Shown: one piece after another, positions 8,323 through 16,564 of the stretch
Numbering within the stretch: position 1 is the stretch's first letter
Layout: every line of letters starts with the position of its first letter
Assembly: GCA_036005185.1 (NCBI GenBank)
Contig: DASYQS010000035.1
Span: forward strand, 32,300 to 96,299
Origin: VBAU01 sp036005185
GTDB lineage: Bacteria > Bacteroidota > Bacteroidia > Chitinophagales > Chitinophagaceae
Direction: 5' to 3'
Length of the DNA: 64,000 bases
The notes under the pieces: model-generated
What the model was told of the DNA's origin: nothing
The model's database searches: none
Seen by the model: only the letters and a program-made list of their open reading frames with translations
Made by a program: the position numbers and the translations under genes

Positions 8323-9507
8323 ATGTCCATTCCAACTCAAAAAGATTTGTCCTTTATATTGAATGAACTGGGAGAGGAACGGGAAAATTATTTCAATGCC
8401 ATTTCAGCGCCTATTATTCAAACCAGCAATTTTGAGTACAAAAAAGTTGATGAATTGGCCAAGGCATTGGAAGATGAGATGCAAGGTTATCTATACAGCC
8501 GTGGCTTAAATCCCACGGTTGAAATTCTCAGAAAAAAACTCGCAGCACTGGATGGAGCGGAGGATTGCTTAATTTTTAATAGCGGTGCTTCAGCCATATT
8601 TGCCAGCATATTGGCTAATGTAAAATCCGGTGATCATATTGTATCGGTGAAAGGACCATATACGTGGGCTCAAAGAATGTTTGATGTGATACTTCCAAGA
8701 TTCCAAGTAAATGCAACTTACATCGACGGTACAAAAATTGAAAACTGGGAAAAGGCTACACGATCCAATACTGCGCTATATTACCTGGAATCACCTAACA
8801 GCTGGGACTTTGCCTTACAAGATATAAAAGCTGTAGCTGCATTAGCGAGATCAAAAAAAATTACTACAATTATCGATAACAGTTATTGCACTCCTTTGTA
8901 CCAGCAACCTATAGAAATGGGAATAGACCTGGCACTTCAAACTGCAACTAAATATATTGGTGGGCATAGTGATACTTTAGGTGGAGTGCTCAGTGGTTCG
9001 CATGCCATGATAAAAAAGATATTTGATAGCGAATATTTAAATACAGGAAGCGGCATTCAACCTTTTAATGCTTGGCTGCTGATCCGAGGATTAAGAACCT
9101 TGCCGACAAGACTGGAGCGAATCACACGGACGACTCATGAAGTGATCAAGTTCTTAAAACAACATCCTAAAGTAGAATCAGTGATTTTTCCTTTTGACGA
9201 ATCCTTTCCTCAATATGAGTTGGCTAAAAAGCAAATGAAAGCCGCTTGTGGCCTGTTGACTATAGTTCTGAAAGCAAAAAGTAGGAATGAGATCGTAAAT
9301 TTTTGCGAATCGCTTCAACACATCATGATGGCCGTAAGCTGGGGCGGTCATGAAAGCCTGGTAATTCCAAAGTGTACCACCATTAAAAACGATGAGTTTG
9401 ATGCTGCTGATCCGGTACACCGGTATGTACGGATGTACGCAGGTTTGGAAGAGGCCGAATATCTAATAAATGATCTGGCACAGGCTTTTGATAAAATAAA
9501 AAAATAA
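8323..9507 (+). CDS. Cys/Met-metabolism PLP-dependent enzyme
   Basis: A 394-residue fold-type I enzyme of the trans-sulphuration family (cystathionine gamma-synthase, gamma-lyase or methionine gamma-lyase). YSRGLNPT at 58-65 corresponds to the family YSRxxNPT phosphate-binding motif. IIDNSY near 183-188 holds Asp185 that pairs with the PLP ring nitrogen. TATKYIGGHSD at 207-217 carries the Schiff-base Lys210. The protein cannot be assigned to one reaction from motifs alone. It is translationally close-coupled to the upstream APC permease, which suggests catabolism of the imported amino acid. Confidence 0.85.
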   Translation: MSIPTQKDLSFILNELGEERENYFNAISAPIIQTSNFEYKKVDELAKALEDEMQGYLYSRGLNPTVEILRKKLAALDGAEDCLIFNSGASAIFASILANVKSGDHIVSVKGPYTWAQRMFDVILPRFQVNATYIDGTKIENWEKATRSNTALYYLESPNSWDFALQDIKAVAALARSKKITTIIDNSYCTPLYQQPIEMGIDLALQTATKYIGGHSDTLGGVLSGSHAMIKKIFDSEYLNTGSGIQPFNAWLLIRGLRTLPTRLERITRTTHEVIKFLKQHPKVESVIFPFDESFPQYELAKKQMKAACGLLTIVLKAKSRNEIVNFCESLQHIMMAVSWGGHESLVIPKCTTIKNDEFDAADPVHRYVRMYAGLEEAEYLINDLAQAFDKIKK

Positions 9508-9550
9508 CCTTCATTTAGCGATTATCAGTTTTTCACCACTCCATTTCATT

Positions 9551-9558
9551 TATTTTTG
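9551..9558 (+). promoter_or_regulatory. Bacteroidota -7 element upstream of tolC-like gene
   Basis: TATTTTTG fits the Bacteroidota -7 consensus TAnnTTTG. Only 6 nt separate it from the ATG at 9565, so the transcript would be nearly leaderless. No clear -33 TTTG is seen at the usual distance. Confidence 0.45.
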
Positions 9559-9564
9559 CGGGAT

Positions 9565-10986
9565 ATGAACCGGCTAATTATTCTCTTCCTTTTCTTTGGC
9601 ATAGCTGTTTTATCATTTGGACAAGAAAAATGGGACCTGCGGAAATGTGTGGAATATGCATTGCAAAATAATATCACTATCAAGCAACAAGATATTCAGG
9701 CACAAATAGCAAAACTCACATACATTCAAAGCGACGCCTCAAAATATCCAACTTTAAATTTTGGTTCAGGGCTCGGGGTTACTACAGGTCGTTCTATTGA
9801 TCCAAATACTAACTTATTTACGACACAGTCAATTTTGTATAACTCATTTAGTTTGCAAAGCAATGTTGACGTTTTCAATTGGTTCAGTAAAAAAAATACA
9901 ATCGCCGCAAATAAATATGAGGCACAGGCCGCTTTTGCAAATGTTGATAAACTAAAAGACGATATTTCATTAAATGTAGCAGCCGCTTATTTACAGGCTT
10001 TGCTGGCTAAGGAACAGGTGAAAGCAAGTAACATACAAATCAGCCAAACGGTTGCGCAGCTTGAAAATACAAAGAAACAGGTTCGGGCGGGCAGTCTTCC
10101 TGAACTAAACCAGGTACAATTGGAGGCCCAATTAGCTACGGATAGCTTTACGCTTATTTCTGCTACGGGTACCGAAATACAATCGCTGCTGCTCATCAAA
10201 TCACTATTGAACGTCGATGCAGCCGTGGCATTTGATGTTGCTGATCCACCTATTGAATTAATTCCTATTGATCCAATTGCTGAACTTCTACCGGAGTCGG
10301 TTTACCAACTCGCTCTGAAAAATTTGCCCCAGCAAAGAGCAAATCAATTGCGTTTGCTTGCTGCACAAAAATTTGCTGATGCAGCTAAAGGAGCAATGTA
10401 TCCCAACATAAGCATTGGTGGAAGCTTGAACACTAACTATTCAGATGCAAAAAATAATGCTTCTCGATTCTTAATACCCGGTGCCGTTGATACGATTGCC
10501 GTAGTAAGTGGATCTCTTGCACCTGTCGTTGTGCCAAAAACGGGTGCAGTTTTTTTTGCTGATCCGTACTACACACAAATCACAGATAACTTTAATAGCC
10601 GCATAGGTTTAAATTTAAGTGTTCCTATTTTTAATGGGCGATCTGCAAGAACAACGTGGGAAAAACAAAAGCTTACCGTCAAAAATCTTGCACTTCAGCA
10701 GGAACTTGACAACAGCAGCTTGAAGCAGGATATTTATAAGGCATATACTGATGCCATGACGGCATTGCAAAAATTTAATTCCAGCACGAAGGCTATAGAA
10801 GCGGCGCAAAAAGCATATGATTTTTCAAGCAAGCGTTACGGAGTTGGCCTATTAAATACGATAGATCTAATAATAAGTCAGAACAATTTATTTAGAGCAA
10901 AGATTGATAGACTTTCTGCACAATATGACTATGTATTTAAAATGAAAGTGCTTGAGTTTTATAAAGGACAGGGACTAAAATTATAG
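9565..10986 (+). CDS. TolC-family outer-membrane efflux protein
   Basis: A 473-residue protein with signal peptide MNRLIILFLFFGIAVLSFGQ, then 'WDLRKCVEYALQNNITIKQQDIQAQIAKL', the classic OEP-family opening. Two long helical repeats rich in Ala, Gln and Lys follow. A TTG lies in frame three codons earlier, but the ATG at 9565 fits the signal peptide better. It forms the trimeric outer-membrane channel of type I secretion or tripartite efflux. The HlyD-type adaptor gene follows after 77 nt, but no ABC or RND pump gene is next to it. Confidence 0.88.
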   Translation: MNRLIILFLFFGIAVLSFGQEKWDLRKCVEYALQNNITIKQQDIQAQIAKLTYIQSDASKYPTLNFGSGLGVTTGRSIDPNTNLFTTQSILYNSFSLQSNVDVFNWFSKKNTIAANKYEAQAAFANVDKLKDDISLNVAAAYLQALLAKEQVKASNIQISQTVAQLENTKKQVRAGSLPELNQVQLEAQLATDSFTLISATGTEIQSLLLIKSLLNVDAAVAFDVADPPIELIPIDPIAELLPESVYQLALKNLPQQRANQLRLLAAQKFADAAKGAMYPNISIGGSLNTNYSDAKNNASRFLIPGAVDTIAVVSGSLAPVVVPKTGAVFFADPYYTQITDNFNSRIGLNLSVPIFNGRSARTTWEKQKLTVKNLALQQELDNSSLKQDIYKAYTDAMTALQKFNSSTKAIEAAQKAYDFSSKRYGVGLLNTIDLIISQNNLFRAKIDRLSAQYDYVFKMKVLEFYKGQGLKL

Positions 10987-11019
10987 ATGATAGTTTATAA
11001 GATGATAAATGATAGTGAC
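10984..11019. repeat. Degenerate heptamer array after tolC-like gene
   Basis: Units TAGATGA (10984), TAGTTTA (10991), an 8-mer TAAGATGA (10998), TAAATGA (11006) and TAGTGAC (11013). The first unit contains the TAG stop of the TolC-like gene. Periodicity is 7 with one 1-nt slip. Confidence 0.5.
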
Positions 11020-11063
11020 AAAAAAATTTTTAATCAAACTTCCCTGCATGGGATGGGGGTATT

Positions 11064-12440
11064 ATGAACAAAACTGTTAAATGGATCTTGATCATTCTTG
11101 GAATTCTAATCGTGATCCTGATCGCTGGCAAGTTAATAGCGGGTAGAGGTGACGATGGGGTGAAAGTGTCTGCCGAAAAAATAATTAAGCGAACGATCAC
11201 GGAAACAGTAAATGCGAGTGGAAAGGTATATCCTGAAGTCGAGGTAAAGATTAGTCCCGATATTTCAGGCGAGATCACCGAGCTAAATGTGCAAGAAGGC
11301 GATAGTGTTAAGAAAGGACAGGTATTGGCCCGCATTTATGCCGATATATACGCAACGCAACGCGACCAGGCAGCGGCAGCTGTAAATCAGCAACAGGCAG
11401 TGACGGCAAATAGTCAAGCTCAGTTGGATGCATTGAAAGCTACGATGGACCAGGCACAAAGAACATACGACAGGCAAAAACAATTGTTGGACGATAAGGT
11501 AATTTCAAAAGCCGAGTTTGAACAAGCGGAGAGTGCTTATTTATCTGCAAAGGCAAATTACACAGCCGCCGTGCAAGCTATTCGTGGCAATAAAGCTAGT
11601 GTGCAAAGTGCGCAGGCCAGCCTTATCAGAGCTAATAAAGATTTGAGCAGAACAACTTTAACTGCGCCCATGAATGGGGTTATATCTTCTTTATCAGTTA
11701 AAAAAGGAGAACGTGTTGCAGGGAACAGCTTTAATGTAGGAACAGAAATGATGAGAGTAGCTGACATGAATGTAATGGAAGTAAGGGTAGATGTAGGCGA
11801 AAACGATATTGTAAAAGTGAATATTGGCGATAGCGCAGATGTAGAAGTAGATGCATATAATAATAGAAAGTTCAAAGGTATAGTAACACAAATTGCTGCC
11901 AGCACTGCTTCTGGCGGCTCCACCCTGAATTCTTCATCAAATGACGTTACAAACTATGAGGTTCGCATTCGCCTAAATCCTGAGTCATACAAAGATCTTT
12001 TTGATGCTAAGAACCCAAGGAAATTTATTTTTCGCCCCGGCATGAACGCCAGCGCCGACATAAAAACAAAAAGACATGATAATGTGCTGGCTGTTCCTAT
12101 TAACTCGGTATCAGCGAGAGTAAAAGGAAGTGATAAAAGCATTGAGGATAAAAAGAAAGAACAAAAAAAGGAAAAACCTGACCAAGATGATCCAAACAAC
12201 AATAATACTGCGGTAGCAAACAACGAATTAGAAGAAGTGGTTTTTGTGCTGCAAAAAGATGGCAAGGTTAAAAAAAGAATTGTAAAAACGGGTATTCAGG
12301 ATATCAACTATATTGAAATACTCAGGGGTTTAAATGCTGGTGATGAAATAGTAACCGGTCCATATAACGCTGTGAGTAAAACTTTAAAGGATGGAAATAA
12401 AGTAAAGGTTGTTCCAAAAGATAAGTTGTTTGAGAAATAG
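11064..12440 (+). CDS. HlyD/MacA-type periplasmic adaptor (membrane fusion protein)
   Basis: A 458-residue adaptor with one N-terminal membrane segment (residues 6-24). The biotinyl-lipoyl half motif 'VKISPDISGEITELNVQEGDSVKKGQVLARI' is near 53-83, then a coiled-coil hairpin of about 100 residues. The second half motif 'LTAPMNGVISSLSVKKGERV' follows, then beta-barrel and membrane-proximal domains. A Lys/Asn/Asp-rich insertion ('EDKKKEQKKEKPDQDDPNNNN') lies in the C-terminal part and looks like a disordered loop. It should link the TolC channel just upstream to an inner-membrane pump of the MacB ABC type or an RND type, encoded elsewhere. Confidence 0.87.
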   Translation: MNKTVKWILIILGILIVILIAGKLIAGRGDDGVKVSAEKIIKRTITETVNASGKVYPEVEVKISPDISGEITELNVQEGDSVKKGQVLARIYADIYATQRDQAAAAVNQQQAVTANSQAQLDALKATMDQAQRTYDRQKQLLDDKVISKAEFEQAESAYLSAKANYTAAVQAIRGNKASVQSAQASLIRANKDLSRTTLTAPMNGVISSLSVKKGERVAGNSFNVGTEMMRVADMNVMEVRVDVGENDIVKVNIGDSADVEVDAYNNRKFKGIVTQIAASTASGGSTLNSSSNDVTNYEVRIRLNPESYKDLFDAKNPRKFIFRPGMNASADIKTKRHDNVLAVPINSVSARVKGSDKSIEDKKKEQKKEKPDQDDPNNNNTAVANNELEEVVFVLQKDGKVKKRIVKTGIQDINYIEILRGLNAGDEIVTGPYNAVSKTLKDGNKVKVVPKDKLFEK

Positions 12441-12474
12441 TCTGAACCACGATTAAAGAATTCATGAGATAAAT

Positions 12475-12506
12475 AAAGAGTCGGTTTATTCGACTCTTTT
12501 TCTTTT
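12475..12506 (+). terminator. Intrinsic terminator after HlyD-like gene
   Basis: Nine-bp stem AAAGAGTCG / CGACTCTTT (12475-12483 and 12491-12499) with a 7-nt loop and a T-rich tail. It closes the TolC-HlyD unit before gpsA. Confidence 0.75.
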
Positions 12507-12567
12507 TAAGAGAATAAACTCAATGATTTAATTTTATTTCCTCATAATCTTATAATCAACCCAAATC

Positions 12568-13611
12568 ATGGTTCAGAAATTTGGCATCATTGGCAGTGGC
12601 AGTTGGGCTACAGCATTGGCAAAAATTTTAACCGATAATGGTCATCATATAAAATGGTGGATAAGAAATGCTGAAACAATTGGTCAAATTCAAAAAAGGG
12701 GGCATAATCCTCATTATCTTAGTACGGTCTATTTTAATACATCCCTTCTTTCTTTAGAAAATAACATACAAAAAGTAATTGCTGAGGCTGATGTTATCAT
12801 TATTGCCGTGCCTTCGGCATTTGTTGAGCAGACTCTGGCAAGCATGGATCCTTCTATTTTTGAAAATAAAAAAATCGTTTCTGCCGTAAAAGGAATATTG
12901 CCAGAACAAAATGTTCTGCTAAATGCCTGGCTTCTTAAACAATTTGGTGTATTGCTCGAAGACTATTTTGCTGTCTTAGGGCCTTGCCATGCAGAAGAAG
13001 TTGCTGGGGAAAAGCTGTCTTATCTCACTTTTTCTGGTATTGATGTAACCAAAGCTGAAGAAATTGCATCTTATTTTAAAAACGACTACATCAATACAAT
13101 TGTTAACCATGATGTTTTAGGTGTTCAGTATGCGGCGGTGTTAAAAAACATTTATGCGCTAGGTGCCGGCATTGCACACGGGCTTGATTATGGTGACAAT
13201 TTTTTGAGTGTGTACATAGCTAACAGTGCTGATGAAATGGCTGGCTTTCTGCGTAAAGCGGGTATAGAACATATTGTTGTTGGGGAGCATGATGAAGAAG
13301 ATCCGATTACGCATCGTAAGGCGCCAAACTATGCGGCTTCGGTGTATCTCGGCGACCTGCTGGTAACCTGTTACTCTTTGTATAGCCGTAACCGTACGTT
13401 TGGCAATATGATCGGTAAAGGCTATTCCGTAAAAGCAGCCCAGCTAGAATTAAGTATGATAGCGGAGGGCTATAACGCTTCAAAATGTATTTATAACATT
13501 AATAAGGATATACAAGCTGAAATGCCCATTGCCGAAACCGTATATAAAATTCTTTGGGAAAATGTTAAACCTGCCGGCGGCTTTAAACAAATAGAGGAAG
13601 TGCTTGTCTGA
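12568..13611 (+). CDS. gpsA: NAD(P)H-dependent glycerol-3-phosphate dehydrogenase
   Basis: A 347-residue cytoplasmic enzyme that reduces dihydroxyacetone phosphate to sn-glycerol-3-phosphate for phospholipid synthesis. The Rossmann motif is GIIGSGSWATALA at residues 6-18. 'ISAVKGI'-type strand 'IVSAVKGILPEQ' and 'AVLGPCHAEEVA' match the GpsA consensus. 'AAVLKNIYALGAGIAHGLDYGDN' contains the catalytic lysine region. The length is normal (about 330-350). The window also carries glpK at 59.6-61.1 kb, but the two are not linked in an operon. Confidence 0.95.
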   Translation: MVQKFGIIGSGSWATALAKILTDNGHHIKWWIRNAETIGQIQKRGHNPHYLSTVYFNTSLLSLENNIQKVIAEADVIIIAVPSAFVEQTLASMDPSIFENKKIVSAVKGILPEQNVLLNAWLLKQFGVLLEDYFAVLGPCHAEEVAGEKLSYLTFSGIDVTKAEEIASYFKNDYINTIVNHDVLGVQYAAVLKNIYALGAGIAHGLDYGDNFLSVYIANSADEMAGFLRKAGIEHIVVGEHDEEDPITHRKAPNYAASVYLGDLLVTCYSLYSRNRTFGNMIGKGYSVKAAQLELSMIAEGYNASKCIYNINKDIQAEMPIAETVYKILWENVKPAGGFKQIEEVLV

Positions 13612-13628
13612 AAATTAAGAAAACAAAA

Positions 13629-13760
13629 ATGATGATCCCGCTCTCATATAACGGCTTTGGACCTACAGCGATCTTACTAATGGTGATTTGTTTAATAATT
13701 TCGCAAGTGTACAAATTTTATAAACAAAAGCATCAAAAGCCTGCGAAACGAAACATATAG
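13629..13760 (+). CDS. Small single-pass membrane protein (43 aa)
   Basis: An open frame of 43 residues starting 17 nt after gpsA. It has a short polar start, one hydrophobic helix (about residues 13-25, 'AILLMVICLIIS') and a strongly basic tail rich in Lys, His and Arg. The topology is that of a typical small membrane protein. I do not recognise a family, and the case rests on position, hydrophobic pattern and the positive-inside tail. It may be a chance frame. Confidence 0.4.
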   Translation: MMIPLSYNGFGPTAILLMVICLIISQVYKFYKQKHQKPAKRNI

Positions 13761-13878
13761 ATCATTATAGAAGCAAGTGCAACTCTTCAGAAAGCGTACC
13801 TTATTTTTCCAGCTCAACAATTATCTTCAAAAAGCAATTCATCAATAATAAATGATATTTGTCTTGAATTAGGTTTTC

Positions 13879-15498
13879 ATGTTGAATCTTACCAAAATCA
13901 AGCTTGTTTTATCCGGAAAAGCGGCAACTCTTGTTATTTTAATATTGGCTATTATCGGACGTGTCATCCAATTGATTTATTTTTTCAATATTCGGGTTGA
14001 TCGTTCTTTTCAAATAATGGCCACCGATAATTTATTGCATGGCCATGGCATCAGCACTGCACAAGTATTTGCAAACGATCTCTCAACAATAATCTATCAA
14101 CCTCTCATTAAATGGCCTCCCGGTTATTCTCTTATCATGGCCCCTTTCTATGCCATTTTTAATCATAATTACATAGCTGCTGGATTAACCGTTGATATAA
14201 TTTTCGCAGTCATTTTTATATTGATCACCCGATCTCTGTTAAAACTTTTGAATACTCCAGGTTATCTGGTTAATATTTATACGCTTGTTTCCGGTTTTTT
14301 TATGTATGATTTTTATGTTATTTGTACAGCCGACGCAATAGCTATAACTTTTTTTCTGATCGCTTTCCATTATACTCTTTCATTTATTAAAAGTCGATCA
14401 AATTGGATAGCTGCCACAACTTTCATAACGGTGTTTCTTTTGTTTTGTGCAGCCACAAAATATTCGCTGATGCCTGCCGCATTTGTGATTCCCTTATTCC
14501 TTATTGTAAAAGGAATTTTTGATCATAATGCGCAGATAAAAAAGGCTGGCGTGTTTTCCTTGATAGCCTTATCTGTTTGCCTCGGAGCTTTGTTGTTGTA
14601 TCAAAAAAACATTAGTGGCTCAGCTGCATTTGTAAGTGATTCCCGTCACGGATTTTTTCCCGAAAACCTCTTTGCTGTTTACCCGCTTTTTCCAGCTGCA
14701 TTCATAAAGCCGGAAACATTAGCACAAATTTTTGACAACAGAACTGGAGCCGGAGGTTTCCATTTTTTTCAATGGATATATGTTTTATTTCTTTTTATTG
14801 TTTTGACATGGTTTGTCCGACGCCTTTATAAAAATGGATTCAAAGGGCTTTCGGTGAATGAGAGTTTTTTATATTTATGTTTCTTTGTTTCCTTCGCAGT
14901 TGTTTTTTTATTAGTGGTATTATCAGTAATAGTTGCAAAAACACAAGATGCTGATGTTTTCTGGACCTTTATACAGGAGCCAAGATATTATGGCCTGCCA
15001 GCAGTTTTAATACAGTTAATCATATTTGCTTTGCTTCAGTATTCCGATACGGCTTCAAAAATTATCAAGTATTTATTTTATTTTTTTCTTTTATTGTTAT
15101 CCGTGGAAATGTTTCATGGAGTTTTTTTTGATGTAAAGCGTATTATTAAATTCAATAAGGAAGAATACAGTTGGCAGTCTGAAGACAGATTTCAAAAATA
15201 TGCTGCACATCTCATAGATCAAGAACAGCAAAAGCACAGTACAGAGAATACAGTTGTAAGCGGATGGTATTATTTAAGTCATAGAATTAGCTTATTTAAG
15301 CATATCCCTATCCTTTATGATGTCAGCAAAATAAATGACTCATCATCTTTAAATGCTCAAAAACCTGTTACGCTTCTGGTTTTTCTGCATAAAAGCGACT
15401 TGCCAAAATTTCAATCTTTTCTTTCAGAAATGAACAAGGAAGTGGCAGGATATTTTAATGAATACTATTTTTATGCATGCCATGTTAACCCACATTGA
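13879..15498 (+). CDS. Multispanning GT-C type glycosyltransferase
   Basis: A 539-residue integral membrane protein with about ten or more hydrophobic segments and a soluble C-terminal region. It resembles the GT39/ArnT-like class, which moves sugars or mannose from polyprenyl-phosphate carriers on the outer face of the inner membrane. An early loop with 'ATDNLLHGHGIS' and 'IKWPPGYSLIMAPFY' matches the usual first periplasmic loop with an acidic residue and a PPGY motif. It overlaps the following DPM1-like transferase gene by 17 nt, so the two are co-translated. The acceptor is unknown. Confidence 0.75.
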   Translation: MLNLTKIKLVLSGKAATLVILILAIIGRVIQLIYFFNIRVDRSFQIMATDNLLHGHGISTAQVFANDLSTIIYQPLIKWPPGYSLIMAPFYAIFNHNYIAAGLTVDIIFAVIFILITRSLLKLLNTPGYLVNIYTLVSGFFMYDFYVICTADAIAITFFLIAFHYTLSFIKSRSNWIAATTFITVFLLFCAATKYSLMPAAFVIPLFLIVKGIFDHNAQIKKAGVFSLIALSVCLGALLLYQKNISGSAAFVSDSRHGFFPENLFAVYPLFPAAFIKPETLAQIFDNRTGAGGFHFFQWIYVLFLFIVLTWFVRRLYKNGFKGLSVNESFLYLCFFVSFAVVFLLVVLSVIVAKTQDADVFWTFIQEPRYYGLPAVLIQLIIFALLQYSDTASKIIKYLFYFFLLLLSVEMFHGVFFDVKRIIKFNKEEYSWQSEDRFQKYAAHLIDQEQQKHSTENTVVSGWYYLSHRISLFKHIPILYDVSKINDSSSLNAQKPVTLLVFLHKSDLPKFQSFLSEMNKEVAGYFNEYYFYACHVNPH

Positions 15499-16177
15499 TC
15501 CAAAAAACGTATTCGTTATTGTTCCTGCGTATAACGAGGACGAGATCATTCAATCAGTGATAAAAGAATTGCTGCCATATAATTATACCTTGGTTATTGT
15601 GGATGATGGTTCTTCAAGAAATCTTTATTCCCTTATTAAAAACCTGCCGGTTTATATTTTACGGCATGCTATAAACATGGGGCAGGGGGCTGCTTTGCAA
15701 ACAGGGATCGAATTCGCATTATCCAAAAATGCCGAGTATATAGTTACGTTTGATTCAGATGGTCAGCATGCGGCAGATGATATTGACAAACTTCTCGAGG
15801 CATTTTCGGATAACGATGTAGATGTAGTGTTAGGATCCCGTTTCATCAATGGCTCTGCACACAACATTACAATCAAGCGCAAATTATTATTGAAGATAGC
15901 CCGCTATCTTAATTATTTTTTTACTGGCTTATTATTAACAGATGCTCATAATGGCTTGCGCGCCATGAACCGTATTGCTGCTTCGTCAATACGATTACAA
16001 GAAAACCGAATGGCCCATGCAACAGAGATTTTAGCCCAAATAAAAAAAGCAAAATTGCGATTTAAAGAAGTGCCTGTTCATGTGTATTATACAGATTATT
16101 CCAAACGGAAAGGACAGAGCGCATGGAATAGTTTCCGCATTTTTTTTGACGTACTTTTAAATAAAATTTTCGGATGA
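15482..16177 (+). CDS. GT2 glycosyltransferase, dolichyl/undecaprenyl-phosphate sugar synthase-like
   Basis: A 231-residue GT-A protein with 'FVIVPAYNEDEIIQSVIKEL' near the start, 'VIVDDGS' and the metal-binding 'FDSDGQHAADDI'. 'GSRF' and 'DAHNGLRAMNR' are also typical of DPM1-like synthases. It should transfer a sugar from a nucleotide sugar to a polyprenyl phosphate. In-frame ATGs also exist at 15458 and 15473. I prefer 15482, because the conserved fold starts soon after and the overlap with the upstream gene is smallest. Its likely partner is the upstream GT-C protein, which would use the lipid-linked sugar. Confidence 0.85.
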   Translation: MLTHIDPKNVFVIVPAYNEDEIIQSVIKELLPYNYTLVIVDDGSSRNLYSLIKNLPVYILRHAINMGQGAALQTGIEFALSKNAEYIVTFDSDGQHAADDIDKLLEAFSDNDVDVVLGSRFINGSAHNITIKRKLLLKIARYLNYFFTGLLLTDAHNGLRAMNRIAASSIRLQENRMAHATEILAQIKKAKLRFKEVPVHVYYTDYSKRKGQSAWNSFRIFFDVLLNKIFG

Positions 16178-16524
16178 GTGGCATACAGATATTGTTGATC
16201 ACCGGTGTGATCATTATTTTTATTTATTATGTTTTTCGACTTCGTAGCGCTGTGTTTGATCTGCTGATCTTATTTATTTTTTCAGGAGTTGCAGTGTTTT
16301 TTATTCTGTCTCCCGACCTCACCACTGTAATTGCAAAAAAATTGGGCGTTGGCAGAGGGACTGATATGTTGTTCTATATATGCATTCTGCTTTTTTTATT
16401 CATTATCCTTAAGCTTTTTGCTCGAATTAATCGTCTGGAAAAAAAACTTACCGATATGGTGCGGCAGCAGGCAAAAAATGAGGCAAGATTTATGACTGAC
16501 ATAGAAACAATAAAAGACAACTAA
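16174..16524 (+). CDS. DUF2304 membrane protein
   Basis: A 116-residue protein with three hydrophobic helices (about residues 4-22, 28-46 and 65-83), then a charged amphipathic tail ('RINRLEKKLTDMVRQQAKNE'). This is the DUF2304 pattern commonly found next to DPM1-like glycosyltransferases. Its start overlaps the stop of the GT2 gene by 4 nt (ATGA). A helper or flippase-like role in lipid-linked sugar handling is inferred from context only. Confidence 0.8.
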   Translation: MSGIQILLITGVIIIFIYYVFRLRSAVFDLLILFIFSGVAVFFILSPDLTTVIAKKLGVGRGTDMLFYICILLFLFIILKLFARINRLEKKLTDMVRQQAKNEARFMTDIETIKDN

Positions 16525-16564
16525 AAACAGCATTCAGTAAGACATTTCATTGTAGCAGATCTAA

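Noticed and set aside
11558..12265. Long minus-strand open frames opposite the HlyD-type adaptor
   Set aside because: Antisense to a clear membrane fusion protein and of low-complexity, non-protein-like composition.
12541..12562. Apparent tandem repeat before gpsA
   Set aside because: Its period is nearer 8 than 7 and it has only two units, so I did not add it to the heptamer family.
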